Origin: Maribacter algarum (ex Lu et al. 2025) (nom. illeg.)
Lineage (GTDB): Bacteria > Bacteroidota > Bacteroidia > Flavobacteriales > Flavobacteriaceae
DNA length: 64,000 nucleotides
NCBI GenBank assembly: GCA_947495915.1
Contig: CANMAW010000002.1
Span: 372,001-436,000 of the forward strand
Direction of reading: 5' to 3'
Under the pieces are notes generated by a model that was not told the DNA's origin, did not search any database, and saw nothing but the letters and a program-made list of their open reading frames with translations. The position numbers and the translations under genes were made by a program. Shown here in pieces: positions 8,608 through 17,697 of this stretch. How positions within the stretch are numbered: the stretch's first letter is position 1; each line of letters begins with the position of its first letter.

Positions 8608-9240
8608 ATGGTTAAGGAAGAGGTTTTAGAATTAGTGGATAAGGGGGAGATGCTTCCGTTGATGGAGGAATTCTATACTATTCAAGGGGAAGGTTTTCAT
8701 AAAGGAACCGCGGCATATTTTATTCGTGTAGGTGGTTGCGATGTGGGATGTCATTGGTGTGATGTTAAAGAAAGTTGGAATGCAGAATTGCATCCGCCAA
8801 CGTCAATAGAGCATATTGTTACTAATGCTGCAACTTATTCAGATACCATTGTAATTACTGGTGGAGAACCTTTGATGTGGAATATGACTCCACTAACACA
8901 AGCTTTAAAAGATAAAAATTTGCAAACGCATATCGAAACCTCTGGCGCCTATGAGTTGACTGGTGATTGGGATTGGATTTGCCTTTCTCCAAAAAAGAAC
9001 AAACTACCATTTGGTAAGGTTTACGAAGATGCAAACGAACTCAAGGTGATTGTTTATAATAAACACGATTTAATTTTTGCCGAAGAGCAGGCAGCCTTAA
9101 CGAATAAAGATTGCATTTTGTATCTACAACCAGAATGGAGTGTAAGAGATAAAGTGACACCGCTAATTGTAGATTATGTGATGCAAAACCCCAAGTGGAA
9201 AGTATCTCTACAAACGCATAAGTATCTTAATATTCCATGA
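8608..9240 (+). CDS. queE: 7-carboxy-7-deazaguanine synthase (radical SAM)
   Basis: QueE converts 6-carboxy-tetrahydropterin to 7-carboxy-7-deazaguanine in queuosine precursor synthesis. The [4Fe-4S] motif CDVGCHWC (CX3CX2C) follows EFYTIQGEGFHKGTAAYF, a standard QueE N terminus, and TGGEPLMW is the SAM-binding GGE segment. Start 8608 (MVKEEVLELVDKG) was chosen because a perfect -7 box ends 4 nt before it; ATG 8650 (MLPLMEEFY) is the alternative if the transcript begins later. No other queuosine gene is adjacent. The length of 210 aa is normal. Confidence 0.95.
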   Translation: MVKEEVLELVDKGEMLPLMEEFYTIQGEGFHKGTAAYFIRVGGCDVGCHWCDVKESWNAELHPPTSIEHIVTNAATYSDTIVITGGEPLMWNMTPLTQALKDKNLQTHIETSGAYELTGDWDWICLSPKKNKLPFGKVYEDANELKVIVYNKHDLIFAEEQAALTNKDCILYLQPEWSVRDKVTPLIVDYVMQNPKWKVSLQTHKYLNIP

Positions 9241-9272
9241 AGATTTTACGGAATTAAAAATAAAAGGTACAA

Positions 9273-10154
9273 TTATCGACCACCATTAGACTGTAAGTCT
9301 AATATGCATTCCGCATCAAGGGGAACAGCATTAGCAAAGCCTTTATTGGAATGACTTTCTAACATTTGCATTACACTTTTTCCACTTAATGAACAACTTG
9401 ATTTCAGTTCATTATTTGAGGTTAATTGTGTAGTCTTTGCTTTATTTGATCCACCGAACTGAAGTTCAGCACGCATTAAACAACCTGGTACATTACAGTG
9501 ATTTTCAGATTCACTATCTTCATGATCATTAATGGGAGGTGTGCCTAAATTAACCAATCCAAAGAGGTGACCAAATTCGTGATTTAAAGTAGCAGTTTCT
9601 ACATCTGCATTTGAAATTTGTACACTTAATGCAGCCAATCTTCTTATAGTTGATTCGTGTATAACCATAGAGGTGTTTCTATATACTGCTCCCAAGGTAA
9701 CCAGGCCTTCATCTGCCTCATCATCTTCAGAAGGTGCATCGGCAAAATAAATATAGATACCTAAGGTATCGCCATTATTAAAAACTGTTCTATTTTCAAG
9801 TTCAAGATCAGCAATTTCTTGAATTGAAAATTCTTCAACTTCAGGAGATGGTAATTCTAGAAAAACAATCTCAATTTGATCTTTAAAGGTGTGAAGTCTT
9901 AAATAACGCACAAATTCGTCCATAGCTTCTGTTGTAGGTTTGAAGCCAGTTACATGGGCAATCTCAATTTTTAGTTTTGTGAAATTGTCGTTAGATAATA
10001 TATCGTTGGCAGAATCGCCAGTTGTTAATAAATTACCAGATTTATCTACCGGTGTGGTACTGTCATCTGTAGTGTCGTCTGAATCATTAGAACAAGCAAA
10101 GGCCATTAGCACTATGCAAAATGTTGCGAATAGTTTTATTTTTTTCATTTTCAT
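9273..10154 (-). CDS. Zinc metalloprotease-like lipoprotein
   Basis: The protein begins MKMKKIKLF and has a lipobox ending LMAFAC, so it is a lipoprotein with an Asp/Ser/Thr-rich linker. The motif HEFGHLFGL (HExxH) with a later His/Cys-rich segment marks a metzincin-like zinc peptidase; the third ligand cannot be fixed. Such proteins are annotated in Bacteroidota as membrane metalloproteases. The start is ATG 10154 or 10148; the longer frame from 10178 adds an improbable leader. It lies 31 nt downstream of the methyltransferase gene. Confidence 0.8.
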   Translation of the reverse strand: MKMKKIKLFATFCIVLMAFACSNDSDDTTDDSTTPVDKSGNLLTTGDSANDILSNDNFTKLKIEIAHVTGFKPTTEAMDEFVRYLRLHTFKDQIEIVFLELPSPEVEEFSIQEIADLELENRTVFNNGDTLGIYIYFADAPSEDDEADEGLVTLGAVYRNTSMVIHESTIRRLAALSVQISNADVETATLNHEFGHLFGLVNLGTPPINDHEDSESENHCNVPGCLMRAELQFGGSNKAKTTQLTSNNELKSSCSLSGKSVMQMLESHSNKGFANAVPLDAECILDLQSNGGR

Positions 10155-10185
10155 AGTTTCTTCATTAACGTAAAACAACGGCTAT

Positions 10186-10932
10186 CTAGTATTTTCTAGG
10201 GGTTAATCTGGCTAAATAGTCGAAATGATCACCTAAGCTTACTATTTCACAATTTAATTCAGCTGATTCAGCTGCGTTTTTAAGCGTTTTTTGATCAGCA
10301 TACAACCACGAAAAAGTTTCAGATTTTTTGTTTTTATAAGACATAGAAAATTCAACTTCGCCATAATATTTGCCATTGTTGGGTATCCATCTACCACCAT
10401 CTGCATCTTCTTCAAACATATAGATAATGTCACTAGAGTCAAGCAAAATTTGTCCGCCGGGTAGTAACAACGATGCCAAATGACTTAAAAAATGATGTAG
10501 ACCATTTAAACTACCTACAATTCCTAATCCGTTCATAAGCAGCAACAGTGTATGATATTGTTGTTCTTTAAAATCGAAAATATCATTACAAATAGCATTT
10601 TCTAACCCTCTTTGTTTACACACTTTAATTGCACCCTTAGACCGATCAATACCTGTTACATTAAATCCTTGCTGTTGTAAGTATATACTATGGCTTCCTG
10701 CACCGCAACCAATATCTAATACCTTGCCTTTACAAAGTTGTAACGCCTTCTGTTCTAGCTTAGGCATTTCTATATAGGTTCGAAATAAATAAGGCAGTGG
10801 CATACTATCTTCATCATTAAGAGAAGAATAGGTAATAATATCTTCAGTATATTCGCCCGATTGATAATCTAATAACGCTTTGCCAAAAACATCCATAGAA
10901 ATATAATTTGTATTTTGTACAAATGTGGTCAT
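10186..10932 (-). CDS. Class I SAM-dependent methyltransferase
   Basis: The 248-aa protein has motif I VLDIGCGAGSHS, then an acidic strand end GIDRS and motif IV region TLLLLMNGLG. This is a Rossmann-type methyltransferase in the family often annotated as class I or methyltransferase-domain protein. The substrate is unknown. It starts 22 nt from the divergent Cys-cluster gene, so the two may share a regulatory region. Confidence 0.88.
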   Translation of the reverse strand: MTTFVQNTNYISMDVFGKALLDYQSGEYTEDIITYSSLNDEDSMPLPYLFRTYIEMPKLEQKALQLCKGKVLDIGCGAGSHSIYLQQQGFNVTGIDRSKGAIKVCKQRGLENAICNDIFDFKEQQYHTLLLLMNGLGIVGSLNGLHHFLSHLASLLLPGGQILLDSSDIIYMFEEDADGGRWIPNNGKYYGEVEFSMSYKNKKSETFSWLYADQKTLKNAAESAELNCEIVSLGDHFDYLARLTPRKY

Positions 10933-10954
10933 TTTTGAATATAGATTGTGATAA

Positions 10955-11455
10955 ATGATGGATGAAATTTTAAGACAACTGCCCCAGAAAGCTCTTGAAA
11001 AGCATTCAGAGAATCGGAAGTATTTTACAAAACTTCGAAAGAAGCCTCCAAAAAATATTGATTATATCATGCATGAACTGCATGAAGCTGAGTTTGATAA
11101 AACAGATTGTTTACAATGTGCTAATTGTTGTAAAACAACAGGGCCATTGTTCACAAATGCAGATATTGAGCGAATATCAAAACATTTAAGATTGAAACCT
11201 CAGATATTTATTGAGCGTTATTTGCGAGTAGATGAAGAGAATGACCATGTTTTGCAAAAAGTACCATGTACGTTTTTAGGTGCTGATAATTATTGCTCTA
11301 TTTATGATGTTAGGCCGAAAGCTTGTCGTGAGTTTCCGCATACTGATCGAAGAAAATTTCAGCAAATTAGCAATCTCACTTTGAAAAATGTGGCCATTTG
11401 TCCCGCTGCTTTTAATATCGTAGAAGCGATGAAAAGTAAAATGCCACTAAAATAA
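10955..11455 (+). CDS. YkgJ-family cysteine cluster protein
   Basis: The 166-aa protein carries the characteristic pattern CLQCANCC followed by PCTFLGADNYCSIYDVRPKAC and REFPHTD. These are the conserved cysteines of the YkgJ/CxxCxxCC family, thought to bind zinc or an Fe-S cluster. The precise function is unknown. ATG 10955 and 10958 are both possible starts. It is divergent from the methyltransferase and followed after 27 nt by a membrane hydroxylase on the same strand. Confidence 0.9.
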   Translation: MMDEILRQLPQKALEKHSENRKYFTKLRKKPPKNIDYIMHELHEAEFDKTDCLQCANCCKTTGPLFTNADIERISKHLRLKPQIFIERYLRVDEENDHVLQKVPCTFLGADNYCSIYDVRPKACREFPHTDRRKFQQISNLTLKNVAICPAAFNIVEAMKSKMPLK

Positions 11456-11482
11456 ATCAACCAATTTATATCAATAAGTCTT

Positions 11483-12322
11483 ATGGAAAACCTTATCAAT
11501 TATTTTCAAAACATTCCCTCGTTACACCGTTCTTTGATTTTGGTAGGAGGTATTACTTTATTTTGGTTATTAGAAGGTATTTTACCTTTAGTACGTTTTA
11601 AATACAAAAAATGGAAACACGCCTTACCCAATCTATTTTTTACGATGACCACGGTTCTCGTAAATTTTGCCCTTGCATTTTTATTGCTAAAAACTGCAGA
11701 TTGGACAGTAGCCAATAACTTCGGAGTTATCAATTGGTTGCCAACAATGCCGTTGTGGGCTTATGTGTTAATTGGATTAATGCTACTCGATTTTATTGGT
11801 GCCTATCTAGCACATTTAACAGAGCATAAAGTAAAACCCCTTTGGATGGTTCATTTAGTGCATCACACTGATCACAATGTAGACACCACCACAGCAAATC
11901 GGCATCACCCGTTAGAGAGTATGATTCGTTTTACATTTACCTTGTTTGGTGTTTTTATTGTAGGAGCACCTATTGGTTTGGTGATGTTATACCAGTCTTT
12001 ATCATTAGTGCTTTCACAATTTAACCATGCGAATATCAAATTACCTCGTGGGTTAGATAAGGTAATAAGCTATGTAATAGTTTCTCCTGATATGCATAAG
12101 GTGCATCACCATTATAAATTACCTTACACCGATTCTAACTATGGAAATATATTTTCCATCTGGGATCGCCTTTTAGGAACTTACATGGAGTACGATCGTG
12201 ACCGTATTGTTTACGGAGTAGATACTTTTTTCGATGAAGAGGAAAACGGAAAAATAAAGGTACTTCTAAAACAGCCTTTTCATAAATATAGAAACCATAC
12301 AGGGTTTGAAGAAACACCTTAG
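11483..12322 (+). CDS. Sterol desaturase / fatty acid hydroxylase superfamily membrane protein
   Basis: This 279-aa integral membrane protein has the three histidine boxes of the di-iron hydroxylase superfamily: HLTEH, HLVHHTDHNVD and HKVHHHYKLP. At least four membrane segments precede or surround them. Members hydroxylate or desaturate lipids, but the substrate here is not evident. The stop codon overlaps that of the convergent namZ gene by 4 nt. It may be co-transcribed with the upstream Cys-cluster gene (27-nt gap). Confidence 0.92.
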   Translation: MENLINYFQNIPSLHRSLILVGGITLFWLLEGILPLVRFKYKKWKHALPNLFFTMTTVLVNFALAFLLLKTADWTVANNFGVINWLPTMPLWAYVLIGLMLLDFIGAYLAHLTEHKVKPLWMVHLVHHTDHNVDTTTANRHHPLESMIRFTFTLFGVFIVGAPIGLVMLYQSLSLVLSQFNHANIKLPRGLDKVISYVIVSPDMHKVHHHYKLPYTDSNYGNIFSIWDRLLGTYMEYDRDRIVYGVDTFFDEEENGKIKVLLKQPFHKYRNHTGFEETP

Positions 12323-13584
12323 TGATATAGCAAATATTTAGATCGAATAGATTTAAATTTTTCTATTTCAGGCTGCCAGCTGTTTTTGATTTCTTCAACT
12401 GAAACACCTGATTCAATTTGTTCTTGTAATGCCGTAGTACCTGCATGTTTGGTAAAACCGCTGGTGTTAAATACTTGTGCTTTATCTTTTGCATTATTGT
12501 AAGCATCAATGACCCATTCCGGAGAAACGGAGTTCATTCGCGGAATTTCCGAAAGGTCTTTTCCAAACACTTTTTTTCCATTTTCTTTCGGATGTTTAGA
12601 CCCGAAATTTGGTAAAGGTGTATAACTAAAGTCATACTGACTACTGTCTAAAAATGAAGCCCCATATCGTTGAAACTGAAACTCAGTACCTCGGCCTGCA
12701 TTAACATTAGTACCTTCAAAAAGACCAAGACTCGGGTATAAGTTAATAGAAATATCATTGGGTAAATTGGGAGAAGGTCGAATTGGTAAATGATATAAAG
12801 TACTATGCGACCAATTTTGCAAAGGTACTACCGTAAGGTCTGCCTTAATACCATTTTCAAGCCATTTTTCTTCATTTATCATGGTAGCATATTCTCCAAT
12901 GGTCATTCCGTAGACCAAAGGGATTTCTGTCATTCCTAAAAAACCAGCATGTTCAGCCTTCATAGTTGGGCCATCAATATAATGCGCATTCGGATTTGGT
13001 CGATCTAAAACAATAACAGGAATGTTGTGTTCTGCACATGCTTCCATAACCAACTGTAAAGTGGCGATATAGGTGTAGAAGCGAACACCAACATCTTGAA
13101 TATCAAATAATATGATATCTAATCCCTTTAAGTCTGTACCTTTGGGCTTTCTGTTTTTTCCATATAACGATATAAGTGGTAACCCTGTTCGGGTGTCTAC
13201 ACCATCTTTGACCTTCTCGCCGGCATCTGCTTGACCTCTAAAACCGTGTTCTGGTGCAAAAACTTTTTTAATATCAATTTTTAAAGAAAGTAAAGAATCA
13301 ACCAAATGGGTGTATTCTATTTGATTTGAATTGGAACTTTTGCCCTTGTTTTTAAATATAACACTGGTTTGATTGGCTACGATTCCAACCGATTTACCCT
13401 TTAGATTAGGAATGTAATTAGCTGTTCTATTTGCAGCAACTATAACGGGTTTTTTTAATGTCACCGTCTCCGCTTTAGCGACGTCTTGTTGATTAGAATT
13501 TGTAGTTTTCGATTTGTTTCCACAAGCCGAGAGTACTAAAAACCAAATGAAAATAGTATTTTTGAGTCCCGTTAAAAAAGGCAT
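12319..13584 (-). CDS. namZ: Exo-beta-N-acetylmuramidase NamZ-like lipoprotein (DUF1343)
   Basis: The 421-aa protein has a type II signal with LSAC (Cys21) and the DUF1343 core: KVFAPEHGFRGQADAG, LFDIQDVGVRFYTY, VLDRPNPN and GTNVNAGRGTEF. DUF1343 was shown to be an exo-lytic N-acetylmuramidase (NamZ, GH171) releasing MurNAc from peptidoglycan-derived chains. As a lipoprotein it likely acts in the periplasm or at the cell surface in murein recycling. Its start is only 3 nt from the start of the divergent permease gene, so each promoter must lie inside the other gene. Confidence 0.92.
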   Translation of the reverse strand: MPFLTGLKNTIFIWFLVLSACGNKSKTTNSNQQDVAKAETVTLKKPVIVAANRTANYIPNLKGKSVGIVANQTSVIFKNKGKSSNSNQIEYTHLVDSLLSLKIDIKKVFAPEHGFRGQADAGEKVKDGVDTRTGLPLISLYGKNRKPKGTDLKGLDIILFDIQDVGVRFYTYIATLQLVMEACAEHNIPVIVLDRPNPNAHYIDGPTMKAEHAGFLGMTEIPLVYGMTIGEYATMINEEKWLENGIKADLTVVPLQNWSHSTLYHLPIRPSPNLPNDISINLYPSLGLFEGTNVNAGRGTEFQFQRYGASFLDSSQYDFSYTPLPNFGSKHPKENGKKVFGKDLSEIPRMNSVSPEWVIDAYNNAKDKAQVFNTSGFTKHAGTTALQEQIESGVSVEEIKNSWQPEIEKFKSIRSKYLLYH

Positions 13585-13587
13585 AAT

Positions 13588-14826
13588 TTGAATTTAGAAT
13601 ATTTTATCGCAAAGCGACTTATTACTGGAGCAGAGCATAAAATTAGTATTTCCGCACCAATTATAAAAATCGCGATTACTGCAATAGCACTTGGCTTAAT
13701 CATGATGTTGATTGCTATAGCCACAGGTGCTGGGTTAAAGTTAAAAATAAGGGAGAAAGTTGCCGCTTTTAATGGGCACATTCAAATCTACAACTACGAT
13801 AATAACAATTCTGATATTTCAGTGGTTCCCGTTGATATCAATCAAGAATTTTACCCTGAATTTAATAATGTTGATGGTGTTAATCATGTTCAAGCTGTAG
13901 CGACAAAAGCTGCTGTAATTAGAACCGAAGAAACTTTTGAGGGGTTAATAGCAAAAGGGGTTGGAAAAGATTATAACTGGAAGGTTTTTGAGGAGTATTT
14001 AGTAGAAGGCCGTCTGCCAGATTATACCCACGAACTGAACAATGAAGTATTGCTTTCTAATGTAATTGCAAATCGATTACAACTTAAAAACGGAGATACA
14101 TTTTTTACAATCTTTTTTAAAGAGGATGCTGAGAAATTACCCAACCAACGAACCTTCAAAATTGTCGGTATTTATGATAGTGGTTTTGAAGAGATTGACG
14201 AACGTTATTTTATAACAGATATTCGTCATTTGCAGCGAATGAATAAGTGGCAGGAAAATCAAATCGGAAATTTTGAAATTTTTCTTGACGATTTTGATTC
14301 CATTGAAGAAAAAACGTTGGAAATACATGGTATGACTGTTGCCACTTTAGATACTCAGAATATTCGAAGAAAATTTGGTCAAATTTTCGAATGGATCAGT
14401 CTTTTCGATTTCAATACAGCGTTAATCATAGGTATCATGGTAATCGTTGGTGGTATCAATATGATTACAGCGTTATTAGTACTTATTTTAGAACGTACGC
14501 AGATGATCGGAATTTTAAAAGCTCTTGGTTCTTCAAACTGGAGTATACGTAAGGTGTTTTTATATAATGCGGCTTATTTGATTAGCATTGGTTTACTTTG
14601 GGGCAATGCTATTGGTTTAGGTATTATTTGGCTTCAAAATCAATTTAAAATTTTCAAATTTCCGAACCCGAAAGAGTATTATGTAGAATATATACCCGTA
14701 AGTCTAGATGTAATCACAGTGATACTTCTAAATATTGGCGTGTTATTATTGTGTTTATTAATGTTATTGCTCCCTTCATATATTATAACACGCATTACAC
14801 CTGTGAAGGCAATTAAGTTTGAGTAA
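13588..14826 (+). CDS. ABC transporter permease, FtsX/LolC-type
   Basis: The 412-aa protein has one N-terminal membrane helix (about residues 20-48), a large periplasmic domain and three C-terminal helices in the MacB/FtsX/LolC arrangement. Start is TTG 13588: the encoded NLEYFIAKRLI is a usual N terminus for these permeases, an in-frame TAA at 13573 blocks extension, and no ATG exists until inside the first helix. Lipoprotein release or an MacB-like role is possible; no ATPase gene is adjacent. It is divergent from namZ with a 3-nt gap. Confidence 0.88.
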   Translation: MNLEYFIAKRLITGAEHKISISAPIIKIAITAIALGLIMMLIAIATGAGLKLKIREKVAAFNGHIQIYNYDNNNSDISVVPVDINQEFYPEFNNVDGVNHVQAVATKAAVIRTEETFEGLIAKGVGKDYNWKVFEEYLVEGRLPDYTHELNNEVLLSNVIANRLQLKNGDTFFTIFFKEDAEKLPNQRTFKIVGIYDSGFEEIDERYFITDIRHLQRMNKWQENQIGNFEIFLDDFDSIEEKTLEIHGMTVATLDTQNIRRKFGQIFEWISLFDFNTALIIGIMVIVGGINMITALLVLILERTQMIGILKALGSSNWSIRKVFLYNAAYLISIGLLWGNAIGLGIIWLQNQFKIFKFPNPKEYYVEYIPVSLDVITVILLNIGVLLLCLLMLLLPSYIITRITPVKAIKFE

Positions 14827-14864
14827 AACTTAGATGCAGTCTGTAATATCGTAATTCATTTGCA

Positions 14865-14872
14865 TAACTTTG
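14865..14872 (+). promoter_or_regulatory. Promoter -7 element of the cysteine/cystathionine synthase gene
   Basis: TAACTTTG matches TAnnTTTG and ends 6 nt before ATG 14879. This rules out the in-frame TTG at 14870 as the start. Confidence 0.6.
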
Positions 14873-14878
14873 CTGTCT

Positions 14879-16240
14879 ATGAACTACGCTGAAAATATCC
14901 TCGAAACAATAGGGAATACCCCCTTAGTGAAAATGAATAAACTTACGTCAGAACTACCATGTTTGGTATTGGCGAAGTACGAAACCTTTAACCCAGGTAA
15001 CTCGGTGAAAGACCGAATGGCACTACAAATGGTTGAAGATGCCGAGGCTGATGGTATTCTAAAACCGGGTGGAACTATTATTGAAGGTACTTCGGGTAAT
15101 ACAGGTATGGGTCTTGCTTTGGCTGCAGTAGTAAAAGGGTATAAGATGATATGTGTTATCAGTGATAAGCAATCTAAAGAGAAAGTAGATATATTAAAAG
15201 CGGTTGGTAGTGAAGTTTATGTTTGCCCAACAGATGTTGCTCCTGATGACCCGAGAAGCTATTATTCTACAGCTAAAAGGCTGGCAAAAGAAATTCCGAA
15301 TTCTTGGTATGTAAATCAATATGATAATCCTTCAAACACGAAGGCACATTACGAAAGTACAGGTCCTGAAATATGGCGTCAAACTGAAGGTAAAGTTACT
15401 CATTTTGTAGTTGGGGTAGGTACAGGTGGTACCATCTCAGGTGTAGGTTCTTATTTAAAAGAACAAAATCCGAATGTAAAAGTATGGGGTATTGATACCT
15501 ATGGTTCAGTATTTAAGAAATACCATGAAACCGGAATTTTCGACGAGAATGAAATTTACCCTTATATCACAGAAGGAATTGGTGAAGACATTTTACCTAA
15601 AAATGTGAATTTTGATATTATTGATGGTTTTACGAAGGTAACCGATAAAGATGCTGCCGTATATACGCAAAGACTTGCCAAAGAAGAAGGAATGTTTTTA
15701 GGTAATTCTGCGGGTGCCGCAATTAAGGGGTTACTTCAGCTTAAAGAACATTTTAAAGCAGATGATGTAGTGGTCGTGTTATTTCATGATCATGGTAGTC
15801 GTTATGTAGGTAAGATGTTTAATGATGAGTGGATGCGCAATCGAGGATTTCTTGATGATAAGGTAACCAAAGCGATTGATTTAATTAAAAATCATATTGA
15901 CGAACCGTTAGTGACTGTAAAAACTGAAGAATTAGTTTCTCATGCTATTGAACGGATGAAAAATCATAAAATATCACAAATTCCGGTTGAAGATATTAAT
16001 GGATTTGTGGGTTCAGTTGATGAAGCTATATTATTCAGAGCCATCATGGAAGATACTTCGGTAACCAACAAACCGATCAAAGAGGTGATGCAAAAACCAT
16101 TTCCTATTGTAGATAGAAATACATCTATCGATAAAGTGGCAAAATTAATAAACAAAGATGTTCAAGCAGTTTTATTAGATTTAGGAGATGGTAACCATCA
16201 TATAATAACTAAATACGATATTATTAGTGGTTTGCATTAG
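14879..16240 (+). CDS. PLP-dependent cystathionine beta-synthase / cysteine synthase with CBS domains
   Basis: The N-terminal 330 residues are a fold-type II PLP enzyme: the Schiff-base Lys is in NPGNSVKDRM, the pyridine anchor in GTSGNTGMGLA, and the phosphate-binding loop in GVGTGGTISGVG. Two C-terminal CBS motifs follow (about residues 340-453), as in cystathionine beta-synthase. It either condenses serine with homocysteine or makes cysteine from O-acetylserine; sequence alone does not decide. Start is ATG 14879. The nearby SulP and persulfide-dioxygenase-like genes are compatible with sulfur metabolism. Confidence 0.9.
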   Translation: MNYAENILETIGNTPLVKMNKLTSELPCLVLAKYETFNPGNSVKDRMALQMVEDAEADGILKPGGTIIEGTSGNTGMGLALAAVVKGYKMICVISDKQSKEKVDILKAVGSEVYVCPTDVAPDDPRSYYSTAKRLAKEIPNSWYVNQYDNPSNTKAHYESTGPEIWRQTEGKVTHFVVGVGTGGTISGVGSYLKEQNPNVKVWGIDTYGSVFKKYHETGIFDENEIYPYITEGIGEDILPKNVNFDIIDGFTKVTDKDAAVYTQRLAKEEGMFLGNSAGAAIKGLLQLKEHFKADDVVVVLFHDHGSRYVGKMFNDEWMRNRGFLDDKVTKAIDLIKNHIDEPLVTVKTEELVSHAIERMKNHKISQIPVEDINGFVGSVDEAILFRAIMEDTSVTNKPIKEVMQKPFPIVDRNTSIDKVAKLINKDVQAVLLDLGDGNHHIITKYDIISGLH

Positions 16241-16296
16241 AAGGTAGTGCGATATTTTTTTCGAATTGTTTCTTATCTTAGGTGAAAAACTACGCG

Positions 16297-17691
16297 ATGA
16301 TCAAAAAGAGAGTTCAATTTCAATGGTTGCCGTTTAATTTCGTTTTAGTCTTATTTTTTCTAGTAATTTCAGCATGTAGCAGTGATGATAAACCTATTAT
16401 TGATGCTTCAATTCAGCCTGATTCAGATGAAGTTGTAATTGAGAATCCGCTACCTGTATTTTCAATAAATACGAATGGGGTAACAATTGTTGATGAACCC
16501 AAAATACCCGCTGTATTTTCGATCACTGAAAAAGAGGAAACCCTATATGAGGGAAATATGGGAATTGAAATTAGAGGTTCTTCTTCACAGATGTTTCCGA
16601 AAAAATCTTTTGGCTTCGAAACTTGGGATAGTGAAGGAAATGATTTAGATGCCTCTTTGTTAGAATATCCTGAAGAAGAAGATTGGATTTTATATGCCCC
16701 TTACAGTGATAAATCTTTGATGCGAAATGTATTGATATATGATTTGGCACGTGAAATGAATCATTACGCTAGTAGAACCAAGTTTGTTGAAGTAAACATT
16801 AATGGTATAAGTAATGGCTTATATGTATTTATGGAAAAACTAAAGCGAGATAAAGAACGCATCGATATTAACAAACTAAAAGATGATGAGAATGAAGGGG
16901 AAGATGTCACAGGTGGATATATTTTAAAAATTGATAAGAGTGACAAAGAGGGTTATACTGCTCAAAACTCATTTAATTCAAAATATGGTTCATCGATTAA
17001 CGCCTCAGGAAACGAAATTAGATTTTTATACGATTATCCTGAATGGGATGAAATAACCGAACAGCAAAAGAGCTATATTTCAACATATATTTCTAATTTT
17101 GAAGATGCATTAGTAGCAGATACCTTCGCGGATGTCGAGTTGGGTTATGCGGCTTTTATAGATGTAAATAGTTTTATAGATTTCTTTATTCTTAACGAGA
17201 TTTCAAATAATGTCGATGGATATCGCATTAGCACTTTTATGCATAAAGAGAAAAATGGAAAATTAAAAATGGGCCCCATTTGGGATTTCAATCTTGCCTT
17301 CGGAAATGCAGATTATTGTAGCGGTGGTGACACCAATGTCTGGGCGTATCGATTTAACGAACGATGCCCTAATGACTTTTGGTCGGTTCCTTTTTGGTGG
17401 GAGCGTTTGTTACAAGACCCAGCTTTTGTAACCCAGCTAAAAGCACGTTGGACAGAACTTCGTGGAGGAGTATTGGCCGATGCCGCTCTATTAGATAAAG
17501 TTGATGGGTATAGTCTATTGTTAAACGATTCGGGAGCTCTTCAAGCCAACACTGATCGATGGCCAACCTTTGGCACCTATATTTGGCCGAACAAGTTTAT
17601 AGGAACAAATTACACAGAAGAAGTTGAATATTTAAAAAGATGGATTTCCGATCGAACGCAGTGGTTAGATGATTCTATCGGCGCACTTTAA
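16297..17691 (+). CDS. CotH-family kinase-like lipoprotein
   Basis: The protein has a type II signal ending VISAC and a CotH core: GIEIRGSSSQMFPKKSFGFE, KFVEVNINGISNGLYVFMEK, and KMGPIWDFNLAFGNADY with the DxN-type catalytic region. CotH proteins are atypical protein kinases first known from spore coats and also found as exported proteins. The target is unknown. ATG 16297 is preferred; a GTG at 16282 is in frame. It is followed within 6 nt by the epimerase gene and then the Crp/Fnr gene, forming one apparent transcription unit. Confidence 0.88.
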   Translation: MIKKRVQFQWLPFNFVLVLFFLVISACSSDDKPIIDASIQPDSDEVVIENPLPVFSINTNGVTIVDEPKIPAVFSITEKEETLYEGNMGIEIRGSSSQMFPKKSFGFETWDSEGNDLDASLLEYPEEEDWILYAPYSDKSLMRNVLIYDLAREMNHYASRTKFVEVNINGISNGLYVFMEKLKRDKERIDINKLKDDENEGEDVTGGYILKIDKSDKEGYTAQNSFNSKYGSSINASGNEIRFLYDYPEWDEITEQQKSYISTYISNFEDALVADTFADVELGYAAFIDVNSFIDFFILNEISNNVDGYRISTFMHKEKNGKLKMGPIWDFNLAFGNADYCSGGDTNVWAYRFNERCPNDFWSVPFWWERLLQDPAFVTQLKARWTELRGGVLADAALLDKVDGYSLLLNDSGALQANTDRWPTFGTYIWPNKFIGTNYTEEVEYLKRWISDRTQWLDDSIGAL

Positions 17692-17697
17692 TATGGT

